Part shown: positions 24,826 to 37,670 of the stretch, one piece after another
Layout: each line of letters opens with the position of its first letter
Position numbering within the stretch: position 1 is the first letter of the stretch
From: Chenopodium formosanum
Taxonomy: Eukaryota; Streptophyta; Magnoliopsida; Caryophyllales; Amaranthaceae
Direction: 5' to 3'
DNA: 64,000 bases
Assembly: GCA_024500155.1 (NCBI GenBank)
Contig: CM044871.1
Location: forward strand, 76,926,402-76,990,401
Notes under the pieces: generated by a model
What the model was told of the DNA's origin: nothing
Database searches by the model: none
What the model saw: only the letters and a program-made list of their open reading frames with translations
Made by a program: the position numbers and the translations under genes

Positions 24826-24845
24826 CCTCCCCAGTGGAGTCGCCA
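24826..24845 (-). other. B1 primer-binding site
   Basis: Identical 20-mer to A1, 5 nt from the LTR (A1 has 3 nt). Confidence 0.8.
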
Positions 24846-24850
24846 AAAAC

Positions 24851-26893
24851 TGTAGGGAATAATTCAAGCCTAAATCCCCTAGCTTGAACCCCACTGTGAT
24901 CATACACTAAAGTACGGTGGCGTCCAAAAGGGAAGAAGATAGAGCAAAAGAGTCGCCAACAAGTTTTTAAGGAACTTGTAAACCGTTCATAGGATGAAGG
25001 TTACACCCCTTAACGATCCAAGAGATCGTCAACTCCATAAGGCCATGAACCAAATAAGGGTTCGGGGATGAAGGTACAAATCCAACCTAAAAGAGATTGA
25101 ACCTGCCCTAATAATAGGCCTCTACTTTATTCTGATCGTATTCATGTGCGCTTTTTAATTAACATGCAATCAATAGGATTAACCCTAAACCTGTTTAATC
25201 TATGTTGGTCGAATATTAATGCACAAATAAATCTATTATTGGCGATCACTTGAATTATAATCACAATTAACCATAACAAGATTATTAATTATCTTATTAA
25301 GCGCGATTACAAGTACAAATTCCCTTTAAACATGCATAAAAGATGATCAAGCAATAAAGAATAAATAATGTATCAAGCAACATAATCAATAATAATCATG
25401 AAGAATAATAATAATCATATCATAATAATAACAATAATATTCACAATCATCATAAATTATAACAATTATAATCATAATCATGTTCATGTTAATATTAAAG
25501 CATAATAAAAATAGCAAGATCCTAGGCATGATACTAACAAGATTAATAACAAACCCTAGCATGTTACCAAGCGATAAAAATCAAATCTTTAACCCTAACA
25601 TGATACTAACGATCATAAATATTAGGAAGAACATAGGAAGCATCGTAACAATCATATTTAATATTAAAAATACCCTAGACATGATACTAGGAACATCATT
25701 ATAATATAAACATGATATCTACATCATAAATCAATTAATCAATTAAAGTACTTACTTTGATGCCTCGTACCTCTTTCTAATAACATAATACACACGTTAG
25801 TAACTTCAAGGAAAAATAATAATCAAAATAATTAAATTAAATAATTGAAATAGAGATTTGGGACCAAACCCTCAGAAATTAAAACCTTTCACGTCTAGGG
25901 CGAAGGCAACTTCAAATATGGCTAGGCGTCTCTAGATCTTGTGAATGCGAAATTTTGTATGAAAAAACAAGAAAGAATTGAAGAAAGAAAAGAATGCTAA
26001 AGAATTAATGTTTGTTGAGAATTGATGAATGAGAGATGTAGATGATGAATGATTGTAGATGAATGAATTGTGAATGAAAGCTTGTGAATGAAGAGAATTC
26101 GTGAATTGGTGTCTGAAAACGGAGTTTTTGATACGATATTTATAGAGAAAATCAGCCAAAAAAGATAATTTAACGAAACAGAGTCTTACGATCGCAAAAC
26201 AGGATTGGCGCCAACCCTGGCTAGCTGGCGCCAGGCACCAGTGGCTAGCGCTAGGCGCCAATGGCTAGCGCCTGGCGCCAAGCCTGGTTCTAGGCGCCAA
26301 GGCCTGGGGTTGGACGCCAAACTGGATTTCAACGCGATTTATAAAATCTGATAAATTTCCCGTACTGGAAGATAAAATAATATAATTCCTTCGAATATGC
26401 TATTTGATCTTGATTAAAACTCTGAAAAAAGTCAACAAAGTCAACTTATCAATGCTAATTGAATTAGGAATGAAAATAACCTTCTAGAAGATTCTAGAAG
26501 ACTAAAACCATTCCTAATTGCATTAGGAATGATAAATCATATTAGGCCCTCCCCTAGATCATTGGGCCGTATATAAAGCTCAAACCGGACCCAGTTTAGT
26601 AAATTGGCCATAACTTCCTCAATATTCATCGGAATTGGGCCTATAATATATCGTTGGAAAGGTCTTTGCAAGCCCCATACAACTACACCACTATTGGACC
26701 CATATCATGGACCAACCAAACTGGATTGGCTGTTTTCTTAAAATAAAGTTTTCCAAAACAGGGAGAAAAGAAAAGAAATAAAACTTTCCGCTACACTAGA
26801 CCTTTCCACACTTCACTTCATTCGATTATGATTCGACGTGAAAGGTACTCATCACCGGGTTTGGTTTTGGGGAGACACAAATGGGTGTCTACA
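24851..26893 (-). repeat. B1 5' LTR (2043 bp)
   Basis: Near-identical to the left LTR. The TATA on minus at about 26137-26148 is intact. The GGCGCC cluster at about 26205-26325 differs from the left one by several substitutions. Confidence 0.95.
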
Positions 26894-26898
26894 CCACC

Positions 26899-27120
26899 AC
26901 ACCGCGCACGTGCCACAAACACGAACCGAACCGGCCGGACGGCGGCGGCGGCGCGCGCGTGGGGATGCCCCCTTTTAGCCCACAACAATAGGGAAAGCAC
27001 TTCAAACATCAAAATACAAACACACATATTTAAACCAAGTAAACCTGCCTTATCCCACCAATGTGGGACAAAGAGTTTTCCTCTAAAAACAAGAAACCTT
27101 TCTTTGCATTATTTCCAACA
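26899..27120 (-). repeat. Copia 3' LTR, proximal part
   Basis: Starts on minus with TGTTGGAAATAATGC directly after the purine tract TGTGGGGGAT. It contains CCAATGTGGGAC and a very GC-rich patch (26905-26975, GGCGGCGGCGGCGCGCGCG). Confidence 0.75.
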
Positions 27121-27480
27121 ATCCCCCACAAATCCGAAGGAAAAGATTTTAAAAACAAAACCCTTTTCTGAGCATCTCAATAGGTTTGATACTTAAGTAT
27201 TGGTATCTTTCGATTGAACCAATACATAGTAAAAATTAGGCAACTCCTTGTTAAGCGAGTGAACGAATCTGGAACTCACTCAACATAGAATTTAGATCCT
27301 AATAACACATATCTTACCTTAAACCTTGTGAGTTCCGCGATAAAAATCAACCGCCAAAATCAGCCATTAAACTTGGGATGCTTATGAGTGCTTTAGAAAG
27401 ACTGCCCAAGTTTTTCATAGAAGGTGGCCAAACCTTCACACCCATGTAGGTGATTTCATCAAGTCTATCACATAGACCAC
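27121..27480 (-). other. Copia 3' untranslated region and PPT
   Basis: Continues from 43264 after removal of the Athila-like element. Minus TTTGTGGGGGAT at 27121-27132 is the purine tract. No gene. Confidence 0.65.
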
Positions 27481-29153
27481 TGACAGGGTAAAGTCGTATC
27501 CCCTAATAAAAAATAATTCCTAAGTCCTCTAACTAAAGTAGATAGGGAAGTAGGGTCGATCTCCACAGGGAAACAAGTCTTTCTATTCCTAATTAACTAA
27601 AATAATCTAGATTATGAAGTAAACAATATTTATATTTGAATAAGAAACTAAACTACTAAGATTGAGAATTGGGAGAAAACAATATATAAAAGGATCTAGG
27701 GCATAGGTTCACTAATAAATAATACTCCAGGGTAAAACATAGTAATCAATCATTGACATTGCATAAATAGCATGATTAACAGGCTCTCGCAATTTATTAA
27801 TCAACATAGATCTAACAGGCTCTCGCAATTTACTAGTTCTAAGTTCTTATTGAAAATAGCCTTTAATATCAAATTAACATATGCTCGATTCATCAATTCA
27901 ATATTGCTATACTTTTACAAGCCGTAATTGTAAAGCGTTAAAACAATTCAATAAGAAATTATCATGCAATATCAAGAACCAATAATAGGAAATCATCAAT
28001 GCATCAATTAACCAGATTGTAAAGGGCTTTCGCTACGTATTACAATGATAGAATTAATCTACCGGTATTAAATCTCATCTCTCGAATCTTGACTTAACCA
28101 TTTATAAATTAATCTGCCTATTGAAACTAGACCTAAACATCAATTCTCATCTCTCGAATCTTGAATCAATATTGTCAAACTCATGTATAAAAGATAGGCC
28201 TAATCTAGTCACAGAGCATTAAATCAATCAACAGGAGATTAATCTAGCATTGATAATTAACAGCAATAAATTACCCTTTCATATTATTTATGGATCCCCA
28301 TAAACCCTAGAAATAGAACTACTCACACATAGTAAAAACTAAACTAAATAAAGCAATAAAATAAGACATGATTGAAGGAATAAAATAAACAACTAAGATT
28401 AAGAGAAGAGAAATCGTTACCAAAATAAAGCTGGAATTAAGAGTAGAATTAAGAACAAAGGTTTAAGAGAAAGAAAATCCAAGAGAACAATTAAGAGAGT
28501 AAAGAAAGAGTAAAAGGAAAGAGAGGAAGAAAGATATCCTAAAATCGTATTACGGAGGAGTATTTATACTCCGTACAAATCCTAAACTAAAACAAACTAA
28601 AACGACGCTAATCGTCAACTAATAAATACACGCGCCCGATCGGGCGAGGCACCGCCCGATCGGGCGCGCCTTTTTACTCTCTAGTACTAATCTCGCGCCC
28701 GGCCGGGCGCGTCACCGGGCGCCAACCTTAGCTTCTCCCGCCCGGCCGGGCGCGCCTCCGGGCGCCAACCTCTTTGGCCGGGCGGCTCACTTGGGCCACT
28801 ATTTGGACTACGATTGGACTCCAATTCTTCGGGCCAATCTGGGTTTCCTCTTCCGGTCTTGAATACTCGGTCCAAATGCTCCGGTATCACCTATACCAAG
28901 CCCTTAATCACCGGTTCGATGGCTCTAACCGGCCCTGGGCTATAGAATCTGGTCGTGCTTCTCCAATACTCGTGATTGCTCCAAAATATCTCGGGAAAAT
29001 ACTCCAAAAGCATAAATCCCTGCAAAAGTCAACCAAATCTACGAAAACACTAGAAATCACCAATTAGTAATAAAAGTGGCTCTAAAGAGCCAAAAACACT
29101 ACTAATTACGACTAAGGGACGGGGGTAAAATACTATATAAAATAGACACATCA
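27481..29153 (-). repeat. Athila-like 3' LTR (1673 bp)
   Basis: Starts TGACAGGGTAAAG, ends GACACATCA. Upstream of a minus TATA (AGTATAAATACTCC, about 28559-28572) lies a cluster of GCCCGATCGGGC and GCCCGGCCGGGC palindromes (28630-28795). Confidence 0.95.
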
Positions 29154-29167
29154 AACTCCCCCAAGCC
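29154..29167 (-). other. Athila-like polypurine tract
   Basis: Minus GGCTTGGGGGAGTT abuts the 3' LTR. A second close copy lies at 30155-30167. Confidence 0.8.
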
Positions 29168-30837
29168 AAACCTTTGCTTGTCCCTAAGAAAAGATCTCAT
29201 CAATGAATCAATCAATATGCTTCACCCCAAAAGTAAAAATCAAGCACAAACGATCCAGGGTAGATCAAATAGACATGTTTCAAAATCAACCAATCAAATC
29301 CATCTAATTACCAATCTTCCCTTACAATTGTCAAACAGAGCAAACCACAAGAGCATATAGAATTCAAGACTAGTGCTCACGCACTCAACTCTCATTTTTG
29401 TGGCGAGTAAAAGATGTACTCGATCGCGCTCCATCCAATCCCTTTATGTGAACAATGCCCTCCCAACTCACACTCTCGTGTGTATAAAACAATGAACGCT
29501 CAATCCTACTGGTCGACTTTAATTATGCCAAATCATAACTTGCATTGATAAACAACACTTTCACATTCATACAATTCTATGCACAAAGGTCGGAAGGTCT
29601 TTAAAGCTTGTAATGCAAGGCTAGGGTAAAGGGTAGGAATCATTTGGGAACAAGTGAGAGAAAAGCTATGCTTAAGGGAGCCAAATCCTATCAAAACCCA
29701 TGATCAAAATAAATAATGATCAACATCTCCAACAACATAACTAACTCCAACAAAACCCAAATATACTCCAATCATAATAAACAATCCCAACTCTTACATT
29801 TTCACTCATAAGATATAATAATGAAGAAGCGGAGTGAATAAACAAACTTTATTTCCAAACTTGAATTTTTCGTTGAAGCTCTAAATTATTTTTCTTTGAT
29901 AAACCTCCAAGTAGAACATTTGAACATCGAACAATTTTTTTTCTTTTCTTTTGAAGTTCACTTATTTTTTTAACATATTTTTCTTGAACTTCTCTCTTTT
30001 TTTTCATAACATCATGCTTTATTTTTTCAAGAAAATATAACTCTCAAACTCATCAAAAATAAACATGATCAACAACAAAACAACTTCTCAAAAGCCCACC
30101 CAAGTTGTGCAAATAATAAGCACACTACAAACTCCTTCACCTCACTCACTAATAGCTCCCCCAAGCCAAGCTTGGGACTAGTAACCAATGGGGAAAAATA
30201 GGCTTGTAATATGGCTAATAAACAACAAAAAGTCAAGGCAACAACATGGGTAGCAAGAAGGGAACAAATGTATCTACAATATCTGGAGGCTACCTAAAAG
30301 AACAAATGCCTTCGTCCTCCACAATGTGCATAATAATGAATCATATAAATATTACTAATAGTTGCAAACCAATACTCAAATTCATTTACATACCAGGAAA
30401 TATGGAACTATAACACATTCCTAACCAAATCAACTAGTCAAGCACTATATTCACAAGTAGTTGGGCAAAATTGACTCATGTTTAGGAATCCAAGCAATTA
30501 AACTTCAAATCATGACCAAAAAATCCACAATGCTCATTATCAATAACCAAAAATCAAAACAAATTTTCTCAAGTAAGGGGCATAGGGAAGCATAATTTAC
30601 AATTCATTGGAACGTATTTTTGGATTTTTTATTTTTTAATTTTTTTTTTTTTTGTATTTTTCATATATAAGAAAGCAATAAAAACTAACCTAAAAAGCAA
30701 GAAATCTAACCTAAGAAAACATACCAAAAATAAAAGAAAAGAGAAAAAGAAAGATACCAAAACCAAAATCTCCCTCAATCTAGAATCAGACAATGTCCTC
30801 ATTGGCTCGGGAACTAGCCCATCATAGCTAGTCCTGA
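29168..30837 (-). other. Athila-like 3' untranslated region
   Basis: No gene. Contains a second PPT-like string (30155-30167, minus GGCTTGGGGGAGC) and poly-T/A runs near 29935-30030 and 30630-30660. Confidence 0.7.
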
Positions 30838-32109
30838 TCATCCTCATCCATCGAGCCGAAACCCGCACCTCCACTACCACCTGCACCAGAAGAGCTACCA
30901 CCAAAATAATCAGCATGAAAACTCCCCCCCGCCGGTCCCCCGAAAGGAATGTCCTGGCCGTACCCGTAGAAGGAAGAATAGTCAGTGTAAATACCACGGG
31001 CAGTGGGATCCCTATCGTATCCCTGGGGTGGAGGCTGAAACTAGTCAGGGTGAATAGCGACGTCGGGAATGTTGCCCCGACGAGCATAGTCATCATACAT
31101 AGGGTAGAGAGCTCTACCCTTGTTCCTCTCTAGGTACCCTAACCTCTGGTCTATGGAGCCTACCATCCTCATAAGGTCAGTATGAGAATGCTTTATACGT
31201 CCTAAGGCCTGACCTATACTCTGAAGATCCCAAACTGGGTTAGAGTCAACATGAGGGACGGAGTGAGACATACGAGGTGGAGAGAATGCCACCTCGGGCT
31301 GAGGCTGGGGTGGTGGAACTGGTGGTGGTGGTGCCTGCCCCCTAGCGTTGGCAACTAAAACATCATAAGTGTAAGAAGGTTTCCCTGGGGGAAAAGCGGT
31401 CAAGTCAGGACTGGGTAGGGGAAAGATGGGCAAAGGTTGCTCGTTCCCAGTCCTAATACACCAAAAGGGTGTCTGCTCGCTATCCGGCCGAACCCACCTC
31501 AACTCCTCAAAATACCTAGCAGTCATATAGGTATCTGATCCACATTTGGTCATCTGGTGGGGTCTATCCACTACAAAACCGGCCTTTTTCACTGCTATTC
31601 GAGTGATAAAGCCACGTAAACGGATAGGGGTTTTTGATGTGGTGCTGGCCGTGGCATTCCTACTCAAATGGTGAACTATAAACCTGCCTATGTTCAATTT
31701 CCCGTACCCATGCACATAGTGTCCTATGACAGCTAGTTCGTTAGATTGGGCATTATGGGGCTCGGCCCTACCTAAAAAACACAAACCCGCAAATCTTTGC
31801 CAGATTTTTGGGACAGGGTGGTGGATAGGTTTGGTACTAGCATGTTGGGGGTCGGGAGTAGGCAAACCAGTCAAAGCATTATATATGTCACCCATTTTAT
31901 AGTCCGTATGCCATTGGTGAGATAGTTTAGAATTTAATTCAAATATTTTACAAAATTCTACAAAAGTTAAACAAATATTTCTATTGTTCAACCTAAAAAA
32001 TAAATTTGGCCCATTTCTACTACTAACAACATGTAAAGAAGACAGGAATTCACAAGTAAGTTCTCGGAATGTAGGATAGTGCATATTAACAAATTTTCTC
32101 ATGCCAATG

Positions 32110-32634
32110 TGTCACGGTCCGAGAGTTGACACCGGATCGTGCGGCGCGCACTTGTCTATTAGCGACAAGGACGCAAGCCTAAAGTAAGTGAGGTTCGTAA
32201 GCACACAGCAACAAGGACCAAGGTATCTTAAGAAAGAACTCGTGAACCACGGGTGCTAAGTTGGGGCTTGTGACGGCCGATACTTCGAAGCGGGCACAAG
32301 CGGAACCGACTAGAGGAGGGCGTCTTTTGAGGGTCTCTTGGTTTGGTGGGGATTCTTTAAAACAAGGTAAGCACAATATCTATAAAGGCTTAAACAACAC
32401 ACAAGTCTTAAAACAATAGCAAAGGGGTAGAGAGCGTAGATTGAATAACCATGCGCTCCCTAAAGAGGTTTATATTGCATTAGTAGAGAATTACAAGTGA
32501 ACGTTGAAATGATAGTAACACAATAATTTTCCCTAGAGCCTAGAAAATAAAAAGAAAGACTAAAGAGACATTACAAAAGGGAAAATACAAGGAAAATAAA
32601 GAAGAATACATAATAAAGAGGTTGGATTCTAACA
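32110..32634 (-). repeat. Gypsy 3' LTR (525 bp)
   Basis: Left LTR, followed on plus by the complement of the purine tract. It lacks 2 bp that the right LTR has near 37164. Confidence 0.95.
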
Positions 32635-32647
32635 TCCTCCCCCACTT
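32635..32647 (-). other. Gypsy polypurine tract
   Basis: Minus AAGTGGGGGAGGA directly beside the 3' LTR. Confidence 0.9.
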
Positions 32648-32713
32648 AAGCCGTCGACGACCTCGTCGACTCACAAACAAACTTGCACACAAAAAGAAAA
32701 ATAAATAACAGCT

Positions 32714-35700
32714 TCATCCTTCGGTTGTTGGGGAGGTTCTCGTCCTGGTTCTGATGTTGGCGCGGGTGGTGTTGTTGCGGCTATCGTCTTCTGCATCTGG
32801 ATGATATGGTTTGAGGCGACTAACGTGGAAGGCTGGCTGTATCTTCATCCACGTAGGCAGTTCAACTTTGTATGCACTCTTCCCAATCCGTTTGGTGATG
32901 CGGATGAGGCCTTCATATTTTCTGATCAGTCGACGATCCCTTCCTCGAAGAAACTTGAGTCGCTCTGGCAGGACTTTCACCATCACCATGTCCCCCACAC
33001 TAAATTCCAACGGCCTTCTGTTCTGGTCTGCCCACTTCTTCATTCTCTTTGATGCTCGCTCTAGGTAAGCACGAGCAACTTCCATGTTTTGCTGCCATTC
33101 TCGCTTGAACTCTCGTGCTTCGCGGCTTCTCCTCTCTTCGGATGTTGCTATCGTGTGCGGCAGGAGAGGTTGCTGGTCCATCACTAGTTCAAATGGACTT
33201 CTGTTGGATGTTGTGCTCTTCTGGGCGTTAAAACAAAGTTAGGCAACATCAAGGAGTTTCACCCAATCCTTCTGGTTGGCGCTGACAAAATGTCTCAAGT
33301 ATTCCTCTAAGAGACCGTTGAATCTCTCTGTTTGCCCATCAGATTGAGGGTGGTGGCTCGAAGACATATTCAAGTCGGACCCCATTAGCTTAAACAATTC
33401 CGTCCAGAATATGCTCGTGAATCTCGTGTCTCGATCGCTGACGATGCTTTGCGGCAGCCCCCAATACTTCACAATGTGTTTGAAGAATAATGATGCCGTC
33501 TCCTCAGCACCGCAGGCCTTCTGCAAGGGAACAAAGGTGGCATATTTTGAGAATCTGTCGATCACCACCATCACAGCTGAATACTGCTCTACTTTGAGGA
33601 GACCACTGATAAAGTCCATCGATATGCTTTCCCACGGATGTGAGGGAACAGGGAGGGGATCTAGGAGGCCTCCAGGTTTCTAACGATCCACCTTGTCTTG
33701 TTGACAAACCAAGCAAGTCCGGGTGTAGTGCATAACGTCTTCCTTCATCCCCGGCCAATAATACCCCATGGAGAGTAAGCTTAAAGTCCTTTGCCAACCT
33801 GGATGTCCCGCCCACAGAGTGTCGTGGCATTCCTTCAACAACATCTTCCTTAATCTTCCTGCTTTAGGGATGAAAAGTTTTGTACCTTTGGTGAAGATGA
33901 GACCATCTTCCATCCAAAAACTTCTGGTCTTCCCTTCTTCAATTATCTTCGTTAAGGTTGTTGTCATCGGGTCATCTGGTAGGTAAGCTCGAACTTGATC
34001 CCTAACTGCCGTGGCAATACTGCTTAAAGTCATGGGGGCAAGCTTGTACGTTGCGACAAGATCTGCACGCCTACTCAGGGCGGCGACGACTCTGTTGCTT
34101 GCTCTCGGCCTGTAAGTGAACTCCACATTAAAGTCGGCAAGGGCCTCCTGCCAACGAGCCTGCTTTCTCGTTAATTTTGGTTGGGTGAGGAAGTAGCTAG
34201 CCGCCGTGTTATCGGTGCGGATAATGAACTTCGAGCCCAACAAGTAGTGTCTCCACTCCTTCAAGCAGTGAACAATAGCTAAGAGCTCTTTTTCTTGTGC
34301 TGCATATCTCCTTTTTGCATCACTCAACTTTCGGCTCTCGTAAGCGATTGGGTGTCCTTCTTGGAGTAAGACCCCGCCCAAAGCATAATCAGATGCATCT
34401 GTCTCAACCTCAAACAGCTTGTTGATGTTGGGGAACGCTAGGACTAGCTCCTTCATTACTGCTTCTTTGAGCTTGAGGAAAGCCCCTTGTTGTTTCTCTA
34501 ACCAATCCCACTTGTTATCCTTCTTTAGCAATTCCGTCAAAGGGCTTGCTATCTCAGAGTATCCTTGAATGAAGCGTCGGTAGTAATTAGCTAACCCCAA
34601 GAACGACCTTAGCTCCGAGACGTGCCTTGGTGCTTGCCAATCACGAATGGCTTGAATTTTCTTAGGATCCATCCTTATGCGGCCTCCTCCTACGAAATGT
34701 CCAAGAAAGCTTACTTCTTTTTTCGCAAAGGCACATTTCTCTCGCTTCACGAACAGGTGATGTTGTCTCAATTTCTCCAACACTTTCTTCAAGTGTTCTA
34801 AGTGATCTTCAAGGGTGTTGCTGAAGATTACGATGTCGTCCAAGTAGACCACCACAAACTTGTCTAGATAGTCGTGGAAAACTTGATTCATCAACGTACA
34901 GAATGTTGCAGGAGCATTTGTTAAACCGAATGGCATGACCAACCACTCGAATGCCCCATACCTGGTGACGCAGGCCGTCTTTGGTTCATCTCCTTGTGCA
35001 ATTCGAACCTGATGGTAGCCAGACCTTAGATCGAGCTTGGTGAAGTACACCGCATCTCCTAGCTGGTCGAACAAATTTGCCACCAAAGGAATTGGGTAGT
35101 GATTCCTCACCGTTAGCTTGTTTAAGGCTCTATAGTCGATGCAAAATCTCAAACTCCCATCCTGCTTTTTTTGGAAAAGGACCGGCGCACCATAGGGAGT
35201 TCTAAAAGGATGGATAAATCCGGCTTCCAACAGCCCATCTAATTGTTTTAGCAACTCTGCGAGCTCCGGAGGGGCCATCCGATAGGGACTTCTCGCGGGT
35301 GGTCTAGCACCGGGCACCAGCTCAATGTTGTGATCTATGGCCCTTCGAGGGGGAAGAGATTTCGGGAGCTCCTTGGGGAGGATGTCTGAATATTCCCCCA
35401 GTAACTCACTAATGACCTCGGGAATGTCCCCCTCTTCCTCTTCCTCCTTCATTGAGAGAGTAGCGAGGAACGTAGGCTCCTTCCTCCTAATCCCCTTCTT
35501 GAGTTGCATTGCCGAGAGGAGGGGGCCTTTCAATTCTTTTTCTTCTTCTGCTTGGGTGTGTGTCCGCAAGAGGCATGGTTGGCGGCTTGTCACAAGTAAG
35601 GACCCTAGGTGGGGCATCGGGACAGCCTTACTGGAGTGTAGGAAGTCCATCCCGAGAACCAGCTCAAAATCATCCATTGTTGCCACTGTGAAATCCAGAG

Positions 35701-36106
35701 TCCCACTCCACTCCACAATCTTCGTGTTCACGTTCCTTGCCACCCCACAAGTTGGCTGAGCTTCAGAGTTAACGGTCTTCATTCGACCTCCACTATGCAC
35801 GGCCTTCAGGCCTAATCTGTTTGCCTCCCGCTTGGTGACAAAATTCTGGGTAGCTCCCGTATCAACCATTGCCCGGGCTTTCTTCCCATTTATCACGACA
35901 TCAACGTACATCAAGCTGGTGGCTCGGCTCTTGTTCCCGGATGTCTCTTTTTCCATTGCACACATATAATACACTGCCCCTAACTTAGAGGGTTCTTCTT
36001 CGCTGACAACGTCCTCCTCTTTGTCATCTCCCTTAGTAGGTTCTGAGGACATCGAGGACAACTTCTTCTGGAGGTTTTCTATTTCCGCCTTGTGCTGGCA
36101 CTCAAA
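32714..36106 (-). pseudogene. Gypsy pol: protease, reverse transcriptase, RNase H, integrase
   Basis: Continues the gag frame. A 793-codon stretch (36061-33680) holds the protease (MVDTGATQNFV, catalytic Asp), reverse transcriptase (FCIDYRALNKLT, then the YLDD active site at about 34829-34846), RNase H (FEVETDASDYALGG, then IRTDN) and the integrase zinc-binding HHCC ending CLVCQQDKVDR. TAG at 33680-33682 interrupts. The integrase core follows (MDFISGLLKVEQYSAVMVVI, then SDRDTRF, then HPQSDGQTERFNG with the last catalytic Glu) to TAA at 33239-33241. The C-terminal integrase part (DMVMVKVLPERLKF, FHVSRLKPYHP) ends at 32714. All three pieces are in one frame, so only nonsense changes, not frameshifts, disabled it. 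Confidence 0.93.
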
Positions 36107-37114
36107 CTATTTATGCGGTCCGCGACAAAGTATGCAAGTGAGGGGTTTGTTCCATGATGATGATGAGCCGGCGGATCCACCTCTGTTTGTGGATGCCGCG
36201 ACTCCGCCCTTCCGTGAGTCCTCTCCCCCACTCCTATATCTGTTCCCAACACTGTTCGAGCTGGTTTGAGAATTACCACTAGTGCTCTTCGGAGTACTTG
36301 AAGTTGACCCCATGTTTCCCTTCTTTTGGTTAGGCACCCTCTCTGATGAATAATCCATCAACCTTTCAGCTGCAGTTATAGCACTTGACAAGGTATCAAT
36401 TTTCTGGCGCCATATCTCTCTTTGGGCCCAATCTTTTAGACCTCGCACAAAGTTGAATAGACGGTCTTTCTCCGACATGTCATGGATCTCCAACATGCAA
36501 GCCGAATATTCTTTTACATATTCACGAATGGAGGTCTTGTGTTGCAGAGGCGTAAGCTTGGTGCGAGCAACGAACTCAGTGTTTTCCGGGTAGAATTGAG
36601 CCATCAATTCTTTCTTTAGATCTTCCCACGTGTCTATCGACGTCCTCTTAGCTTGGATGTCAGCGTACTTTGTGCGCCACCAGAGTTTGGCGTCGTCCAC
36701 TAAATACATCGTGGCAGTATCTACTTTTAGTCCGTCCTCCAACTGACAGATTCGGAAGTACTGCTCCATGTCAAAGATTAAGTTATCCACTTCCTTCGAA
36801 TCTCTCGTGCCATTGAAGGTTCGAGGTTTGGGAGGTTTTATTCTAGCACCTCCGTTTCCCCCAAGCCCTCTTTGAGCATGCATCAAGGTTGCACATTTAT
36901 CTTGTGCCTCGTCAGCTACGCCTTGCACAAAGTTAAGCTGCTCCGTCAACCCATCAACTGCCGAAGTAAGCCTCTCTATTTGCTCGGCTTGTTTTATCAC
37001 AATATCTTCGAGCTTAGGCAACCTTTCTCCCAATATAGCCCACTCTTCTGACTTGCCTTCAAGCCATGCAAGTCATTCTTCCCATGAGTATTCTGGCGTC
37101 TCGTCGAGCGACAT
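36107..37114 (-). pseudogene. Gypsy gag
   Basis: Capsid-like protein that packages element RNA. The likely start is ATG at 37112-37114 (MSLDETPEYSW). A TGA at 37073-37075 then interrupts before GERLPKLEDIVIKQAEQIER, a coiled coil. The gag core includes YFRICQLEDGLKVDTATMYL, LWWRTKYADIQAKR and MAQFYP. A Ser/Gly-rich linker precedes the zinc knuckle CILCRGPHK, whose next codon is TAG (36107-36109); reading past it completes CX2CX3HX4C (..FEC). Gag and pol share one frame, so this TAG removes both the knuckle and pol. Confidence 0.9.
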
Positions 37115-37128
37115 TTTTCGAGCAACCT

Positions 37129-37141
37129 GGCTCTGATACCA
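37129..37141 (-). other. Gypsy primer-binding site (initiator tRNA-Met)
   Basis: Minus TGGTATCAGAGCC, 2 nt from the LTR, complementary to the 3' end of plant initiator tRNA-Met. Confidence 0.9.
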
Positions 37142-37143
37142 AC

Positions 37144-37670
37144 TGTCACGGTCCGAGAGTTTTGACACCGGATCGTGCGGCGCGCGCTTGTCTATTAGCG
37201 ACAAGGACGCAAGCCTAAAGTAAGTGAGGTTCGTAAGCACACAGCAACACGGACCAAGGTATCTTAAAAAAGCACTCGTGAACCACGGGTGCTAAGTCGG
37301 GGCTTGTGACGGCCGATACTTCGAAGCGGGCACAAGCGGAACCGACTAGAGGAGGGCGTCTTTTGAGGGTCTCTTGGTTTGGTGGGGATGCTTTAAAACA
37401 AGGTAAGCACAATATCTATAAAGGCTTAAACAACACACAAGTCTTAAAGCAATAGCAAAGGGGTAGAGAGCGTAGATTGAATAACTATGTGCTCCCTAAA
37501 GAGCTTTATATTGCATTAGTAGACAATTACAAGTGAACGTTGAAATGATAGTAACACAATAATTCTCCCTAGAGCCTAGAAAATAAAAAGAAAGGCTAAA
37601 GAGACATTACAAAAGGGAAAATACAACGAAAATAAAGAAGAATACATAATAAAGAGGTTGGATTCTAACA
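37144..37670 (-). repeat. Gypsy 5' LTR (527 bp)
   Basis: Right LTR. A TATA-like minus string GCAATATAAAGC lies at about 37503-37514. Confidence 0.95.

Larger units (their letters stand above)
17605..26893 (-). mobile_element. Element B1: complete Tat-like LTR element with gag deleted
   Basis: 9.29 kb, LTRs 17605-19644 and 24851-26893, TSD CCACC at 17600-17604 and 26894-26898. Transcription is on minus, shown by the PBS inside the right LTR and the PPT inside the left. The sole coding trace is a 40-codon gag start (23091-23213). It sits in the copia 3' LTR. It has intact-looking LTRs but must have moved entirely on proteins supplied in trans. Confidence 0.95.
32110..37670 (-). mobile_element. 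Ty3/gypsy element, complete but disabled, nested in ORF1
   Basis: 5561 bp, LTRs 32110-32634 and 37144-37670 (TGTTAGAATCC..CCGTGACA on minus), TSD CAATG at 32105-32109 and 37671-37675. PBS and PPT are in place. A single gag-pol frame (37114 to 32714) is broken by four in-frame stops. Domain order protease, reverse transcriptase, RNase H, integrase is that of Ty3/gypsy; the zinc knuckle and general look suggest a chromovirus-like clade, though I saw no chromodomain. By eye the LTRs differ at about 15 sites (about 3%), similar to the host Athila LTRs. Confidence 0.95.

Noticed and set aside
26828..27196. 122-codon GC-rich open frame
   Set aside because: It spans the junction of the B1 LTR and the copia LTR; the CGG-rich part is LTR U3 sequence.
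30629..31096. 155-codon minus open frame with hydrophobic stretches
   Set aside because: It is an out-of-frame reading of the ORF1 C-terminus and 3' untranslated region.
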